The notes under the pieces: generated by a model
Told to the model about the DNA's origin: nothing
The model's database searches: none
Seen by the model: the letters and a program-made list of their open reading frames with translations, nothing else
In this document: positions 10,460-20,208 of the stretch, piece by piece
Position numbering within the stretch: the stretch's first letter is position 1
Layout: each line of letters begins with the position of its first letter
Position numbers and translations under genes: made by a program
Source: Rugamonas fusca
Lineage (GTDB): Bacteria; Pseudomonadota; Gammaproteobacteria; Burkholderiales; Burkholderiaceae_D
NCBI RefSeq assembly: GCF_014042365.1
Contig: NZ_JACEZS010000010.1
Span: 1 to 64,000 of the forward strand
Length of the DNA stretch: 64,000 bases
Direction of reading: 5' to 3'

Positions 10460-11368
10460 TCAATACAAGGTCTGCGACGACTCGTGCAGCAGCTGTCCAT
10501 ACAGCGTATGGCGCATGCGCGCGATCTTGCCTTCCTCCACGGCCGCCAGCACCGCGCACTGCGGCTCGATCAAATGGCGGCAGTTGTAGAACTTGCAGTG
10601 CCCGAGATAGGGCGCGAATTCCACGAAGGCCCGTTCCAGCATGCCTTCGGTCAAATGGTATAAACCGAATTCCTGGAAGCCGGGCGAGTCGATGATGGAC
10701 GAACCGCCCCCCAGCGCCGGCAGCTGGTACAGGCGCGTGAAGGTGGTGGTGTGCTTGCCCGTGTCGAGCGCGGCGGAGATCTCGCGCACGGCGATATCGG
10801 CATCCGGCACCAGCAGGTTGATCAGCGAGGACTTGCCCATGCCGGACTGGCCGATCAGGATCGACGATTGCCCCGCCAGCAGCGGCGTGAGCGTGGCCAC
10901 GGTTTCCTCGGGACGGCCCTTGGCCGACACTTCATGCACGGGATAGCCGAGCGCCGCATACGGCCGCAGCCGCTCGCGCGCCTTGTCCAGCGACGCCGTC
11001 ACGTCCGTCTTGTTGAGGATCAGGCGGGCCGTGATGCCGGCCGCCTCGGCCGCCACCAGCGCGCGCGACACCAGGTCGTCCGCAAAGCCGGGCTCCGTGG
11101 CCACCACGATGAACAGCTGGCTCACGTTGGCCGCCAGCAGTTTCGATTTGTACTGGTCGGAGCGGTAGAGCAGGGTGTCGCGCTCGTCGATACGGTCGAT
11201 CACGCCCTGGTCGGGCGAGGTCAGCGTGACCTGCACCCGGTCGCCGACGGCCACGTTGGTCTTCTTGCCGCGCGTGACGCATTGCAGCCGCAGTCCGTCC
11301 GCGTCGGCCAGGTAGTGGCGGCCGTGGGCGGCGATGATGGTGGCGCGGACGGTGGTGCCGCGGCTCAT
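10460..11368 (-). CDS. rsgA: Ribosome small subunit-dependent GTPase
   Basis: Circularly permuted GTPase that checks late maturation of the 30S subunit. An N-terminal OB fold is followed by the permuted motifs NKTD (G4), [10 protein letters not shown] (G1 P-loop) and DSPGF (G3). The C-terminal zinc knuckle reads C-x4-C-H...C (CKFYNCRHL...PQC). ATG 11368 gives MSRGTT and about 302 residues; a 21-residue upstream extension looks non-coding. The ATG overlaps the stop codon of phhB by 4 bp (ATGA), so it is the last gene of a three-gene overlapping operon. Confidence 0.95.
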   Translation of the reverse strand: MSRGTTVRATIIAAHGRHYLADADGLRLQCVTRGKKTNVAVGDRVQVTLTSPDQGVIDRIDERDTLLYRSDQYKSKLLAANVSQLFIVVATEPGFADDLVSRALVAAEAAGITARLILNKTDVTASLDKARERLRPYAALGYPVHEVSAKGRPEETVATLTPLLAGQSSILIGQSGMGKSSLINLLVPDADIAVREISAALDTGKHTTTFTRLYQLPALGGGSSIIDSPGFQEFGLYHLTEGMLERAFVEFAPYLGHCKFYNCRHLIEPQCAVLAAVEEGKIARMRHTLYGQLLHESSQTLY

Positions 11369-11751
11369 GGGCGCACCGCCTTGTCCTGCGTTGCCGCTTG
11401 CTGCGCCAGCGCGCTGGCCTTGGCCGCGCAAATGAAATCGTTGTGCGACAGGCCGCCGCGCCCGCCGTTGACGGAATGCGTGTGGTAGCGTGCCCGGCAG
11501 TTGTTATAAGTCACGGTCAATTCAGGATGGTGGTCTTCATTGTGGCTAAGCCATGCCAGCGCGTTGACGAAGGCCATGGTGCGGTAATAGTCGGCCTGCG
11601 GGAAGTCGCGGCACAGTTGGCCGTCCTCCAGGCGCCAGCCGGGAATCTGGGCCAGCAGGCGGGTGACGTCGGCCGCGTCCAGCGCGGCGGTCGCGTGGAC
11701 GCAGCGGGCCTGCAGCAGGTCGGCGGTGGTGAGCATGGCGTGCCGCATCAT
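11365..11751 (-). CDS. phhB: Pterin-4a-carbinolamine dehydratase
   Basis: Recycles the oxidised pterin cofactor formed by phenylalanine hydroxylase by removing water from 4a-hydroxytetrahydropterin; it can also act as a transcription cofactor in some organisms. The 128-residue protein has the family core [14 protein letters not shown] and the C-terminal GLSHND segment. It overlaps the M48 peptidase upstream and rsgA downstream by 4 bp each, implying translational coupling. No phenylalanine hydroxylase lies in the window. Confidence 0.93.
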   Translation of the reverse strand: MMRHAMLTTADLLQARCVHATAALDAADVTRLLAQIPGWRLEDGQLCRDFPQADYYRTMAFVNALAWLSHNEDHHPELTVTYNNCRARYHTHSVNGGRGGLSHNDFICAAKASALAQQAATQDKAVRP

Positions 11752-13013
11752 GCCGCCAGCTTCAGGTGGCGGATGCGCACGCTGGCCGGCGGGTGCGAAT
11801 CGTAGAACGCTGAATGCAGCGGGTCCGGCGTCAGCGTGGAAGCGTTGTCCTCGTACATCTTGACCAGGGCCGACACCAGGTCGTTGGCGTCCGTGTGGCG
11901 CGCCGCGAAGGCGTCCGCTTCGAATTCATGCTTGCGCGAGCTGAGCGAGGTCAGCGGGCCCAGCAGGAAGGTGAACACGGGCAGCACCAGCATGAACAGC
12001 AGCAGCACCATGGCGTCGTTGTTCTGGCCCGGCAGCAGCAGCGGGTCCACGCCCAGGCCCGTGTAGAACCACAGCTGGTTCTTCAGGTAGCCCAGCAGGG
12101 CCAGGAAGGCCAGCGACACGGCGAACATGATGGCGATGCGCTTGATGATGTGCTTGAGCTTGAAGTGGCCCAGTTCGTGCGCCAGCACCGCTTCGATCTC
12201 CTGCGGCGCCAGGCGGGCCAGCAGGGTGTCGAAGAACACGATGCGCTTGTTGGCGCCAAAGCCGGAGAAGTAGGCGTTGCCGTGGGCGCTGCGCTTGGAG
12301 CCGTCCATCACGAACAGGCCCTTGGAGGCGAAGCCGACGCGCGCCATCAAGCCTTCGATGCGCGCCTTGAGCGCCGCGTCGGCCAGCGGCGTGAACTTGT
12401 TGAACAGGGGCGCGATCACGGTCGGGAACAGCACCATCATCAGCAGCTGGAAGCCGCTCCACACGAACCACGCGTACAGCCACCACAGGTCGCCGGCCTT
12501 GGCCATCAGGGTCAGCACCACCCACACCAGCGGCAGGCCGATCACGGCGCCCAGCGCCACGCCCTTGAGCAGGTCGGCGAAGAACAGCCCCGGCGTCATC
12601 TTGTTGAAACCGAAACGCTGCTCCATGCCGAATTGCTTGTAGTAGTCGAACGGCAGGTCGATCAGGCCCGTGATGAGGGCGAAGCCGGCCATCAGGGCCA
12701 GTTGGTAGGTCATGCCGGGGCCCGTGTGCTGGTACACGGCCACGGACAGGCATTGCAGGCCGCCCAGCAGCGTGAAGCCGACCAGCACCAGCGTGTTGAC
12801 CAGCAAGCCCAGCAGGCCAAACTTGGTCTTGGCCACCGTGTAGTCGGCCGCCTTCTGGTGGGCCGCCAGCGGGATGGTTTGCGCGAATTCGGCCGGCACG
12901 GCGGCCCGGTGGCGCAGCACGTGGCGGATATGGCGCGAGGCGAGCCAGAACCGCAGCAGCAGCGTCAAAATGAGGAAGGAGACAAACAAAATCGAAAACG
13001 CGAGTGAATACAT
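11748..13013 (-). CDS. M48 family zinc metalloprotease (Ste24/CAAX protease-like)
   Basis: Integral-membrane protease of 421 residues with about seven hydrophobic helices. The catalytic zinc motif HELGH sits in IEAVLAHELGHFKLKH, and the third ligand is in HEFEADAFAARH. The overall plan, with a long multi-helix N-terminal part before the HExxH, matches Ste24/M48A rather than the shorter HtpX. Bacterial members act in membrane protein quality control. It heads an operon with phhB and rsgA through a 4-bp overlap and is divergent from orn with only 47 bp between start codons. Confidence 0.92.
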   Translation of the reverse strand: MYSLAFSILFVSFLILTLLLRFWLASRHIRHVLRHRAAVPAEFAQTIPLAAHQKAADYTVAKTKFGLLGLLVNTLVLVGFTLLGGLQCLSVAVYQHTGPGMTYQLALMAGFALITGLIDLPFDYYKQFGMEQRFGFNKMTPGLFFADLLKGVALGAVIGLPLVWVVLTLMAKAGDLWWLYAWFVWSGFQLLMMVLFPTVIAPLFNKFTPLADAALKARIEGLMARVGFASKGLFVMDGSKRSAHGNAYFSGFGANKRIVFFDTLLARLAPQEIEAVLAHELGHFKLKHIIKRIAIMFAVSLAFLALLGYLKNQLWFYTGLGVDPLLLPGQNNDAMVLLLFMLVLPVFTFLLGPLTSLSSRKHEFEADAFAARHTDANDLVSALVKMYEDNASTLTPDPLHSAFYDSHPPASVRIRHLKLAA

Positions 13014-13060
13014 GCTGGGCCTGTGAGAAAATGGCGGATTGATTTCGCCAAGAGAGAATT

Positions 13061-13657
13061 ATGTCACAAGCTACCGACTTCGCAGCAACCCAAGGTGTCG
13101 CCCCCGCGCCCCAGCGTCCCAATGAGCTCAACCTGGTGTGGGTGGACATGGAAATGACGGGCCTGGAGCCGGATACCGACCGTATCATCGAAGTGGCCGT
13201 GGTCGTCACCGACATGCACCTGAACGTGCTGGCCGAGGGCCCCGTGTTCGCCATCCACCAGAGCGACGAGACGCTCGACAAGATGGATGCCTGGAACAAG
13301 GGCACCCACGGCCGTTCCGGCCTGACCGAGCGCGTCAAGGCGTCCACCGTCACCGAAGCCCAGGCCGAGGCGGACCTGATCGCCTTCCTCAAGCAGTGGG
13401 TACCGGCCGGCAAGTCGCCCATGTGCGGCAACACCATCGGCCAGGATCGCCGCTTCATGGTACGCTACATGCCCAAACTGGAAGCGTTCTTCCACTATCG
13501 GAACGTCGATGTGTCCACGCTGAAGGAACTGTGCAAGCGCTGGAAGCCCGAGATCGTGTCCGGCTTCAAGAAGCACCAGAAGCACACGGCCATGGCCGAC
13601 ATCATCGAGTCGATCGAAGAACTCAAATATTACCGCGAGCACTTCATCAAACTGTAA
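13061..13657 (+). CDS. orn: Oligoribonuclease
   Basis: 3'-5' exonuclease that finishes RNA decay by cleaving di- to pentanucleotides, including pGpG from cyclic di-GMP. The DEDDh motifs are visible: [11 protein letters not shown], the Orn core [11 protein letters not shown], and the final block [14 protein letters not shown]. Length is 198 residues; a 20-residue N-terminal tail before the fold is longer than in E. coli. GAGAGAA precedes the ATG. Confidence 0.96.
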   Translation: MSQATDFAATQGVAPAPQRPNELNLVWVDMEMTGLEPDTDRIIEVAVVVTDMHLNVLAEGPVFAIHQSDETLDKMDAWNKGTHGRSGLTERVKASTVTEAQAEADLIAFLKQWVPAGKSPMCGNTIGQDRRFMVRYMPKLEAFFHYRNVDVSTLKELCKRWKPEIVSGFKKHQKHTAMADIIESIEELKYYREHFIKL

Positions 13658-13681
13658 GCGGACCTTCACCCAAGGAGCGCC

Positions 13682-14467
13682 ATGCAAGCAGAGAACTTCG
13701 TATTGCAGGATTACCTGGACCGTATCGGCTACACCGGCGAGGCCAGGGCCGACCTGGCCACGGTCACGGCCATGATGCGGCAGCAGTTGTTCACGGTGCC
13801 GTTCGAAAACCTCGATGTCCAGGCCGGCAAGATCGTGTCGCTGGTGCCGGAGGAAATCGTGGACAAGATCGTGGCCCGCCGCCGCGGCGGCTATTGTTAC
13901 GAAGTCAATGGCATCTTCGCCATGGCGCTGCAGGCGCTGGGCGTGCCCTACCAGCTGGTGGCGGCCCGCCCCATGTTCTATCCGGCCCGCCGGCCGCGCA
14001 CCCACATGGTCATCGTGGTCACGCTCGATGGCGTGCAGTGGCTGTGCGACCTTGGCTTTGGCAGCTACGGCATCCGCGCGCCGATCCGGCTCGACCTGAT
14101 CGATACGGAACTGGTGCAGGATGACGATGTGTTCAGGCTGAGCAAGCCCAACGAGCGCGAATTCCTCGTGCAGGCGCGCGTGGGCGGGGAGTGGATGAAC
14201 CAGTTCGGCTTCGACCTGTCGCATCAGGAGTGGATCGACTTCATGCCGGCCAACTACCTGAACTCCACCCATCCCGAATCGATCTTCGTCAAGACGCTGC
14301 TGCTGGTGCAGCACCGGGCCGATGGCCGTTCCATCCTGTTGGGCGATACGCTCAAGACCGTCACCCGTGGGCTGGTCGAGCAGCGCAGCATGGGGCCCGA
14401 GGAGCGGGCGGCCGTGGTGCGCGAGGTGTTCGGGTTGACGTTGCCATCCTCAGGCGCGGCGGCCTGA
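13682..14467 (+). CDS. Arylamine N-acetyltransferase
   Basis: Cytoplasmic NAT family enzyme that moves acetyl from acetyl-CoA to aromatic amines or hydrazines. The catalytic triad is complete: Cys72 in RRRGGYCYEVN, His108 in RTHMV and Asp123 in LCDLGFGSYG. Length is 261 residues. AAGGAG six bases before the ATG supports the start. It lies 24 bp after orn on the same strand and may be cotranscribed. NATs usually act in xenobiotic handling or in amide synthase steps; nothing nearby suggests a biosynthetic cluster. Confidence 0.92.
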   Translation: MQAENFVLQDYLDRIGYTGEARADLATVTAMMRQQLFTVPFENLDVQAGKIVSLVPEEIVDKIVARRRGGYCYEVNGIFAMALQALGVPYQLVAARPMFYPARRPRTHMVIVVTLDGVQWLCDLGFGSYGIRAPIRLDLIDTELVQDDDVFRLSKPNEREFLVQARVGGEWMNQFGFDLSHQEWIDFMPANYLNSTHPESIFVKTLLLVQHRADGRSILLGDTLKTVTRGLVEQRSMGPEERAAVVREVFGLTLPSSGAAA

Positions 14468-14509
14468 GGCGGGGAGGGCGCGCCGGCGTGGCCGGCGCCC
14501 CCTGTTGCG

Positions 14510-14533
14510 ATCAGCCCGCACGCGCGGGCTGAT
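14510..14533. terminator. Hairpin between convergent genes
   Basis: A 10-bp perfect inverted repeat with a 4-nt loop sits between the convergent NAT and SEC-C genes. There is no T run on either side, so termination is likely but not certain. Confidence 0.45.
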
Positions 14534-14544
14534 GCCTTCGATGC

Positions 14545-15246
<702 letters not shown>

Positions 15247-15344
15247 AGTTAGCTCTTTTTATCGGGTTGAAGGCGACAGTATACGCTGCGCGGCTGCCGA
15301 TGCCCACTTCCCACTTGTTAGCGGCGGCCACGTACAATGGCGCC

Positions 15345-16352
15345 ATGCATACCGACGATCTTTCCGGCGCACGCGCCCACCATCCTTTTTCCGACCTGAG
15401 CCCGGATTGCGTGCTCGATGCGCTCGACAGCGTGGGCTTGCGCGGCGACGGCCGCCTGCTGGCGCTGAACAGCTACGAAAACCGGGTCTACCAGGTCGGC
15501 ATCGAGGATGGCGCGCCGCTGGTGGCCAAGTTCTACCGGCCCGCGCGCTGGAGCGACGCCGCCATCCTCGAGGAGCACGCGTTCACGGCCGAACTGGCCG
15601 AGCGCGAGATTCCCGTGGTGCCGGCGCTGGCGCTGGATGGCAATACGCTGCATCACTACCAGGGCTTTCGTTTCGCCGTGTTCGCGCGCCACGGCGGCCG
15701 CGCGCCCGAGCTGGGCGATCCGGCCGTGCTGGAATGGACCGGCCGCTTCATCGGCCGCATCCACGCCGTCGGCGCGCTCAAGTCCTACAAGGAACGGCCC
15801 AGCCTCGATATCGACACCTTCGGCATCGAACCGCGCGACTACCTGCTGGCCAACGGCTTCATCCCGCCCGAACTGCTGGCCGCCTATACCAGCGTCATCG
15901 ACCAGGCGCTCGATGGCGTGCGGCGCTGCTACGAGCGGGCCGGCACGGTGGCCCAGCTGCGCCTGCACGGCGATTGCCACGGCGGCAACGTGCTGTGGAC
16001 CGACGCCGGCCCCCATTTCGTCGACTTCGACGACAGCCGCATGGGCCCGGCCGTGCAAGACTTATGGATGATGCTGTCGGGCGAGCGCCACGAGCAGGTA
16101 CGCCAGTTGAGCGACATCCTGGCCGGCTACGAAGATTTCTGCGAATTCGACCCGCGCCAGTTGTACCTGGTGGAAGCGCTGCGCACGCTGCGCCTGATCC
16201 ATTACTCGGCCTGGCTGGCGCGGCGTTGGGATGACCCGGCCTTCCCGGTCGCCTTCCCCTGGTTTAACACCCAGCGCTACTGGCAGGACCGCATCCTGGA
16301 ACTGCGCGAACAGGTGGCGCTGATGGATGAGCCACCGCTGTGGCCCGTGTGA
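15345..16352 (+). CDS. srkA: Stress response kinase A (YihE/RdoA family)
   Basis: Cytoplasmic Ser/Thr protein kinase of the aminoglycoside-phosphotransferase fold, 335 residues. The catalytic loop reads LRLHGDCHGGNVLW, followed by the metal site FVDFDDSRMGP, as in E. coli SrkA, which counters stress-induced death. The frame runs upstream to 15267, but the homologous N-terminus (FSDLSPDCVLDALDS) begins soon after ATG 15345. No clear ribosome binding site marks the start. Confidence 0.93.
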   Translation: MHTDDLSGARAHHPFSDLSPDCVLDALDSVGLRGDGRLLALNSYENRVYQVGIEDGAPLVAKFYRPARWSDAAILEEHAFTAELAEREIPVVPALALDGNTLHHYQGFRFAVFARHGGRAPELGDPAVLEWTGRFIGRIHAVGALKSYKERPSLDIDTFGIEPRDYLLANGFIPPELLAAYTSVIDQALDGVRRCYERAGTVAQLRLHGDCHGGNVLWTDAGPHFVDFDDSRMGPAVQDLWMMLSGERHEQVRQLSDILAGYEDFCEFDPRQLYLVEALRTLRLIHYSAWLARRWDDPAFPVAFPWFNTQRYWQDRILELREQVALMDEPPLWPV

Positions 16353-16540
16353 GGGCAGGGCTGTCAGTCGCTAAACATATCGAAATTCTCCTGTGATACA
16401 AATCTGATATCGCATTCATTCGCGGGAATTAGCGGGTTTTTCCCGTTCTGCTCGCCGCTCCGCTGGCCAGAGTCGTGTTTGATAATGGCAACTCAGAAGT
16501 CCCGGTTGGTGCCGGGGCACAGCGGAAAGCGAGAACTCTC

Positions 16541-18910
16541 ATGCAAGCACAACTGGCTCAGCGCGAAGGCGCCAACCTCACCGTCGCATTCTCGGCCGAC
16601 GATGCGGCCGTGTCACCGGCACGCGAACAGGAGCAGTTGAGCGCCACGCCGCCGCAGCCGCCGCGCGCCGCGCTGGAAATGCGCGCGATCCAGGAAGCCA
16701 TCGCCCGCGTCGAAGCGGAAGCGAAGGCCGCCTGCGCCGCCGAGAGCCGCGCCCACGCCGAAGCACGCGCCCGCGCCCTGGCCGAAGACCGCGCCGCCAT
16801 GGACGCCGCCGCCGCCGCCGTCGCCTTGCAGAATGCCCAGGCGGCCGAGGAAGCCATCGCCGCCAACCGCGACCGCCTCGAATCGCTGCGCGCCGCCGCC
16901 CAGGCCAGCGTGGCCCGCCTGGACGCCGTCAAGCAGGAAACGGCTGAACTGCGCGCCCGCGTCGAAGCCGACAACGCCATCCGCCAGGCCGCCGAACAGC
17001 GCGCCCGCGCCGAGGAAGAAAGCCGCAAGCGCGCCGCCGAACAGATGGCCGCTGAATCCGAACTGGCCGCGCAAGCGGCCCGCGCCGCCGAAGAGCTGCA
17101 AGCGCAGACGGAGCAAGCCCGCCTGCAAGCCGTCGAGCGCGTGGCCGCCGTGCAGGCCGCCAAGGAAGAAGTGGTGGGCATCGCCGAAGCGGACGCCCGC
17201 ATGGCCACGCTGGCGCGCGAGCGTGAGCGTCACGCCCACGCGGCCCGCCAGGCGGCCGAGAACCTGGCCAAGGCCGAAGCGGAAGCGCTGGAACTGACCA
17301 TCGAGCGCGAACGCGCCGACAAGATCGCGCTGGAAGCGGCCTTCAACCGCGCCGCCGCCGAAGTGCGGGCGCTGGAAGAAGCCCGCGCGCTGGCCCACCT
17401 GGAACAGGAACGCGAACAGATCGCGCTGGCGCAGGCCGAATCGCAGCGCAGCGCCGCCCAGTCGCTGCACCTGCGCCTGCAAACGGAAAAGGAAATCCGC
17501 GACGCGGCCCTGCAGCGCGAGCGGCTGGAGATGATGGCCACCACCACCGCCCAGGCCCGGCGCGATGCCGAAGCCCGCATCCTGCAGGCCACCGAGGCGC
17601 GCATCGAAGTGGACCGTCAATTGCGCACCGTGGCCGAAGCCCGCGTGCAGGCCGAGGAAGAAGCGGAGCTGCAAACCCTGGCCAAGCTGGAAGCGGAAGC
17701 CCACGCGCTGGAACAAACCAAGCTGCGCCAAGCGGCCGACGAAGCAGCGGCCGAGGCGGCCCGCGCCGACAGTCTGGAACAGCAGCGCGCCGCGCAACTG
17801 GCCGACGAGCGCGCCGCGCTGGCGCGCGCCGCCGCCGAACTGGCCGCCAGCCAGAACGATGCCGAGCAGCGCGAGATCGCCCTGCTGGCCGAACACGTGG
17901 AAGCGCAAAGCCAGGCCCAGGCCCTGGCCGAACAGCGCGCGGCCCGCGCCGCCGAATTGCTGGCCGCCGAGCAGGCCCGCGCGGCCGCCGAACAGCAGGC
18001 GCTGGCCGCCATGAAGGACAAGATGGAAACGGAGCGCGTCGCCACCGCCGCCGCCGAGCACCGCGTCGCCGCCGAGCAGGCCCAGGCCGCCGCGCTGCGC
18101 CAGCAGCAGGAAGCCGAGCAGCGCCTGGCCGCCGCCGCCGAACAGGAAGCGGCCGCCGCCCGCATGATGGCCGAGCAGACCGCCATCGAAGCGGAACAGA
18201 AAGCGGCCGCCGCCACCGCGCTGACGGCGCAAGCCCGCCTGGCCGTGGAGCTGGGCGTGGTACAGGCCGAACGCGCCCGCGTCGAACAGGAAAAGGCCGC
18301 CGCCGCCGAAGCGCTGCTGCAGGCCGAGCGCGAGTTCGTGGAAGCGGAGCGCCAGTCGCTGGCGCTGATCGACCAGAAGCTGGCCCAGCAGCGCCAGGCC
18401 ACGGCCGCCGAAGCGCGCGCCACCAAGTCCATCGCCGGCCGCCTGGAAACGGAAAAGCAAGTGGCCGCCGAAGCGCGCGCCCGCGCCGAAGCGGAGCAGG
18501 CCGCACTGGAAGCGATGCGCCAGCGCGAGCAGGCCGAACACGCCGCCCGCGTGGCCGCCGCCGACAAGGCGCAAGCGCAGCAAGCCTTGCTGGCCGCCGC
18601 CATGGAGCACGCCGCCATGCAGCGCAAGGTGGCCGACACCACGGCCGCCATGACGGCCGCCAAGCGTCAGCTGCTGGAACTGGAAACCCGCCGCCAGCAA
18701 GCGGCGCGCAATGCGCTGGCCGCGCTGCAGGCGAAGGTGGAAGCGGAGCAGGGCGTGTGTACGCAAGCGGAAGCGCAAGCCCGCGTGGCTTCGCTGGACG
18801 CCGCCCGCGCCCGCAAGGAGCGCGAACAGTCGGCGTCCATCGCCCGCGACGTCATCGGCCGCCTGACCCAGGGCGTGGACACGGTGGGCGCCGTGTGGCG
18901 CGCCCGCTAG
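16541..18910 (+). CDS. Very long Ala/Glu/Gln/Arg-rich coiled-coil protein
   Basis: Hypothetical protein of 789 residues (811 if started at GTG 16475). Apart from a short N-terminal tail (to about residue 45) and a non-helical end (GRLTQGVDTVGAVW), the whole chain is heptad-like, with repeated AEQRA/EAEARA units and only two or three Cys and almost no Pro or Gly. It should form an unbroken coiled coil or single alpha-helix of more than 100 nm. No membrane segment, signal peptide or enzyme motif is seen. GGAAAGCGAGA upstream favours ATG 16541. Possible roles are scaffolding or cell-shape support, but that is speculation. High GC and low complexity also create long false ORFs on the opposite strand. 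Confidence 0.75.
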   Translation: MQAQLAQREGANLTVAFSADDAAVSPAREQEQLSATPPQPPRAALEMRAIQEAIARVEAEAKAACAAESRAHAEARARALAEDRAAMDAAAAAVALQNAQAAEEAIAANRDRLESLRAAAQASVARLDAVKQETAELRARVEADNAIRQAAEQRARAEEESRKRAAEQMAAESELAAQAARAAEELQAQTEQARLQAVERVAAVQAAKEEVVGIAEADARMATLARERERHAHAARQAAENLAKAEAEALELTIERERADKIALEAAFNRAAAEVRALEEARALAHLEQEREQIALAQAESQRSAAQSLHLRLQTEKEIRDAALQRERLEMMATTTAQARRDAEARILQATEARIEVDRQLRTVAEARVQAEEEAELQTLAKLEAEAHALEQTKLRQAADEAAAEAARADSLEQQRAAQLADERAALARAAAELAASQNDAEQREIALLAEHVEAQSQAQALAEQRAARAAELLAAEQARAAAEQQALAAMKDKMETERVATAAAEHRVAAEQAQAAALRQQQEAEQRLAAAAEQEAAAARMMAEQTAIEAEQKAAAATALTAQARLAVELGVVQAERARVEQEKAAAAEALLQAEREFVEAERQSLALIDQKLAQQRQATAAEARATKSIAGRLETEKQVAAEARARAEAEQAALEAMRQREQAEHAARVAAADKAQAQQALLAAAMEHAAMQRKVADTTAAMTAAKRQLLELETRRQQAARNALAALQAKVEAEQGVCTQAEAQARVASLDAARARKEREQSASIARDVIGRLTQGVDTVGAVWRAR

Positions 18911-18964
18911 GCCCGGCACCCTGGAAAACTCTGGATGCTGAGGTCGGCTGTGCGGGGTAGGGAG

Positions 18965-19273
18965 TTACTCGTTGGTCCCGATCGCTTGAACCGCCAGACG
19001 TAAGCCCATCGTGTTCAGAATAGCGCGAAGCGTTTTCAGCGATGGATTTCCCTGTTCCGACAAGGTACGGTACATCGTGTTCGGATTGGCGTCAGCCTTG
19101 CGTGCGATTTCCTGCACGCCGCCGAAGGCCTTGCTCATGTATCTGAGTGCCATCATGAGATCGACTTCATCGCCCGTGGCGAGTACGTCGTTGAGATACT
19201 CCGCCGCCAGCGTCGGATCGTTTTGAAACATCTCTATGGTCGCATCTTCATGAGAACGATGAGGCTTTGCCAT
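18965..19273 (-). CDS. HigA-like antitoxin with helix-turn-helix
   Basis: DNA-binding antitoxin of 102 residues. The C-terminal half holds a Xre-type helix-turn-helix (VQEIARKADANPNTMYRTLS), matching the addiction-module antidote family paired with HigB-like killers. It should neutralise the toxin encoded just upstream and repress the promoter of the pair. Its ATG (19273) lies 26 bp inside the end of the toxin gene, so translation is coupled. Confidence 0.88.
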   Translation of the reverse strand: MAKPHRSHEDATIEMFQNDPTLAAEYLNDVLATGDEVDLMMALRYMSKAFGGVQEIARKADANPNTMYRTLSEQGNPSLKTLRAILNTMGLRLAVQAIGTNE

Positions 19274-19589
19274 TTCTGTTTTTCCAATCTCGAAACATTT
19301 CGATAGCCGTAGCGATGTCATTAGCCTGCGTGCGCTTTGTGCCGCCGCAAGTGAGCAGGACGGCGGTCTTGCCGACATAGGCGAAATACACGCGGTATCC
19401 GGAACCGACATCGATCCGGAGTTCTTGAATCCCGCCGCGCACCGAGTGCCGATCACCCGCCAGGCCGAACGACAATCGCGCGACACGCCGGAGAATGGCA
19501 ATTTTTGCTTCCCTATCCCGCAACCCATCCAGCCAATCCTGGAAGTGGTCTTTGCCATGCACATCCAGATAATGAAGGATGGAGTACAT
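19248..19589 (-). CDS. RelE/HigB-like toxin (addiction module killer protein)
   Basis: Predicted ribosome-dependent mRNA interferase of the RelE/ParE superfamily, 113 residues. The core REAKIAILRRVARLSFG and YRVYFAYVGKTAVLLTCGGTK is the typical pattern of the phage-derived Gp49-like/TIGR02683 killers. The toxin comes before the antitoxin, the order seen in HigBA systems. A pair of palindromes lies directly upstream of the ATG. Confidence 0.88.
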   Translation of the reverse strand: MYSILHYLDVHGKDHFQDWLDGLRDREAKIAILRRVARLSFGLAGDRHSVRGGIQELRIDVGSGYRVYFAYVGKTAVLLTCGGTKRTQANDIATAIEMFRDWKNRNGKASSFS

Positions 19590-19593
19590 ATTA

Positions 19594-19613
19594 GCTTATA
19601 AGCGAAAATTCGC
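19594..19613. promoter_or_regulatory. Candidate HigBA operator (two nested palindromes)
   Basis: Just upstream of the toxin start lie GCTTATAAGC, a perfect 10-bp palindrome (19594-19603), and GCGAA-AA-TTCGC (19602-19613), which shares two bases with it. Such symmetry next to the start of a toxin-antitoxin operon suits autorepression by the antitoxin. Confidence 0.45.
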
Positions 19614-19774
19614 AAGGCGCTTTGACGGTCGAGGATGACACATGCAGCGCGAACGGGAATTGATTTGTGTCTGAGTGCGGAGTGGTTACTGAGGGAGGAC
19701 TTGCCCGGATAGTCGGGGACGCAACACGGTGCGGTGCCAACACCGCGTCACGTTCAAAGTATGATTGCGGCGCC

Positions 19775-20146
19775 TTATTGGCTGATCTGCACCTTGGCGA
19801 TGTAGTACTCGGTCTCGCCGAAGCAGGCCGTGGGCACGCCCTTGTGCTGTTCGTAGGTGAGCAGCACGCGCTTGCCGGTGGCGGCCAGCAGTTGCTGGGC
19901 CACGGCGTCGTCCCGTACGCTGAATTCGAACTTTTCCGGAATCGCGCCCGGCATCGATGTCATCAGGATTTCGCCTTCCCACGTCTTGCACACCCAGCCC
20001 CGCTTGGAGAATTTCTGCAGGAAGCCGGCCCGCTCGCCTTCCGAGTACGTCAGGTGCAGCGTGATCCAGGTGTAGGCGCAGAACAGCAGCACGGCGGCGG
20101 CCACCAGGCCGGTCAGGGACAGCAGGATGCGTTTGGAGGTGGTCAT
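19775..20146 (-). CDS. Small membrane-anchored protein of unknown function
   Basis: Protein of 123 residues with one N-terminal membrane helix (about residues 7-27, LLSLTGLVAAAVLLFCAYTW) and a periplasmic domain containing WEGEILMTSMPGAIPEKFEFSV. The domain has two Cys (in WVCKTW and PTACFG) that could pair. I know of similar short conserved hypotheticals in Oxalobacteraceae but no function. It lies 62 bp upstream of the DUF475 gene stop in the same direction. Confidence 0.75.
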   Translation of the reverse strand: MTTSKRILLSLTGLVAAAVLLFCAYTWITLHLTYSEGERAGFLQKFSKRGWVCKTWEGEILMTSMPGAIPEKFEFSVRDDAVAQQLLAATGKRVLLTYEQHKGVPTACFGETEYYIAKVQISQ

Positions 20147-20208
20147 GTAGTTCGCGTTAGGGTTAAAGCAAGGTTTGCCATCTTATCACCGGACGGCCAG
20201 CACGGCGA

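Noticed and set aside
16613..18919. 768-codon minus-strand ORF rich in Gly/Leu/Phe
   Set aside because: Antisense of the low-complexity coiled-coil gene; repetitive codons keep several frames open.
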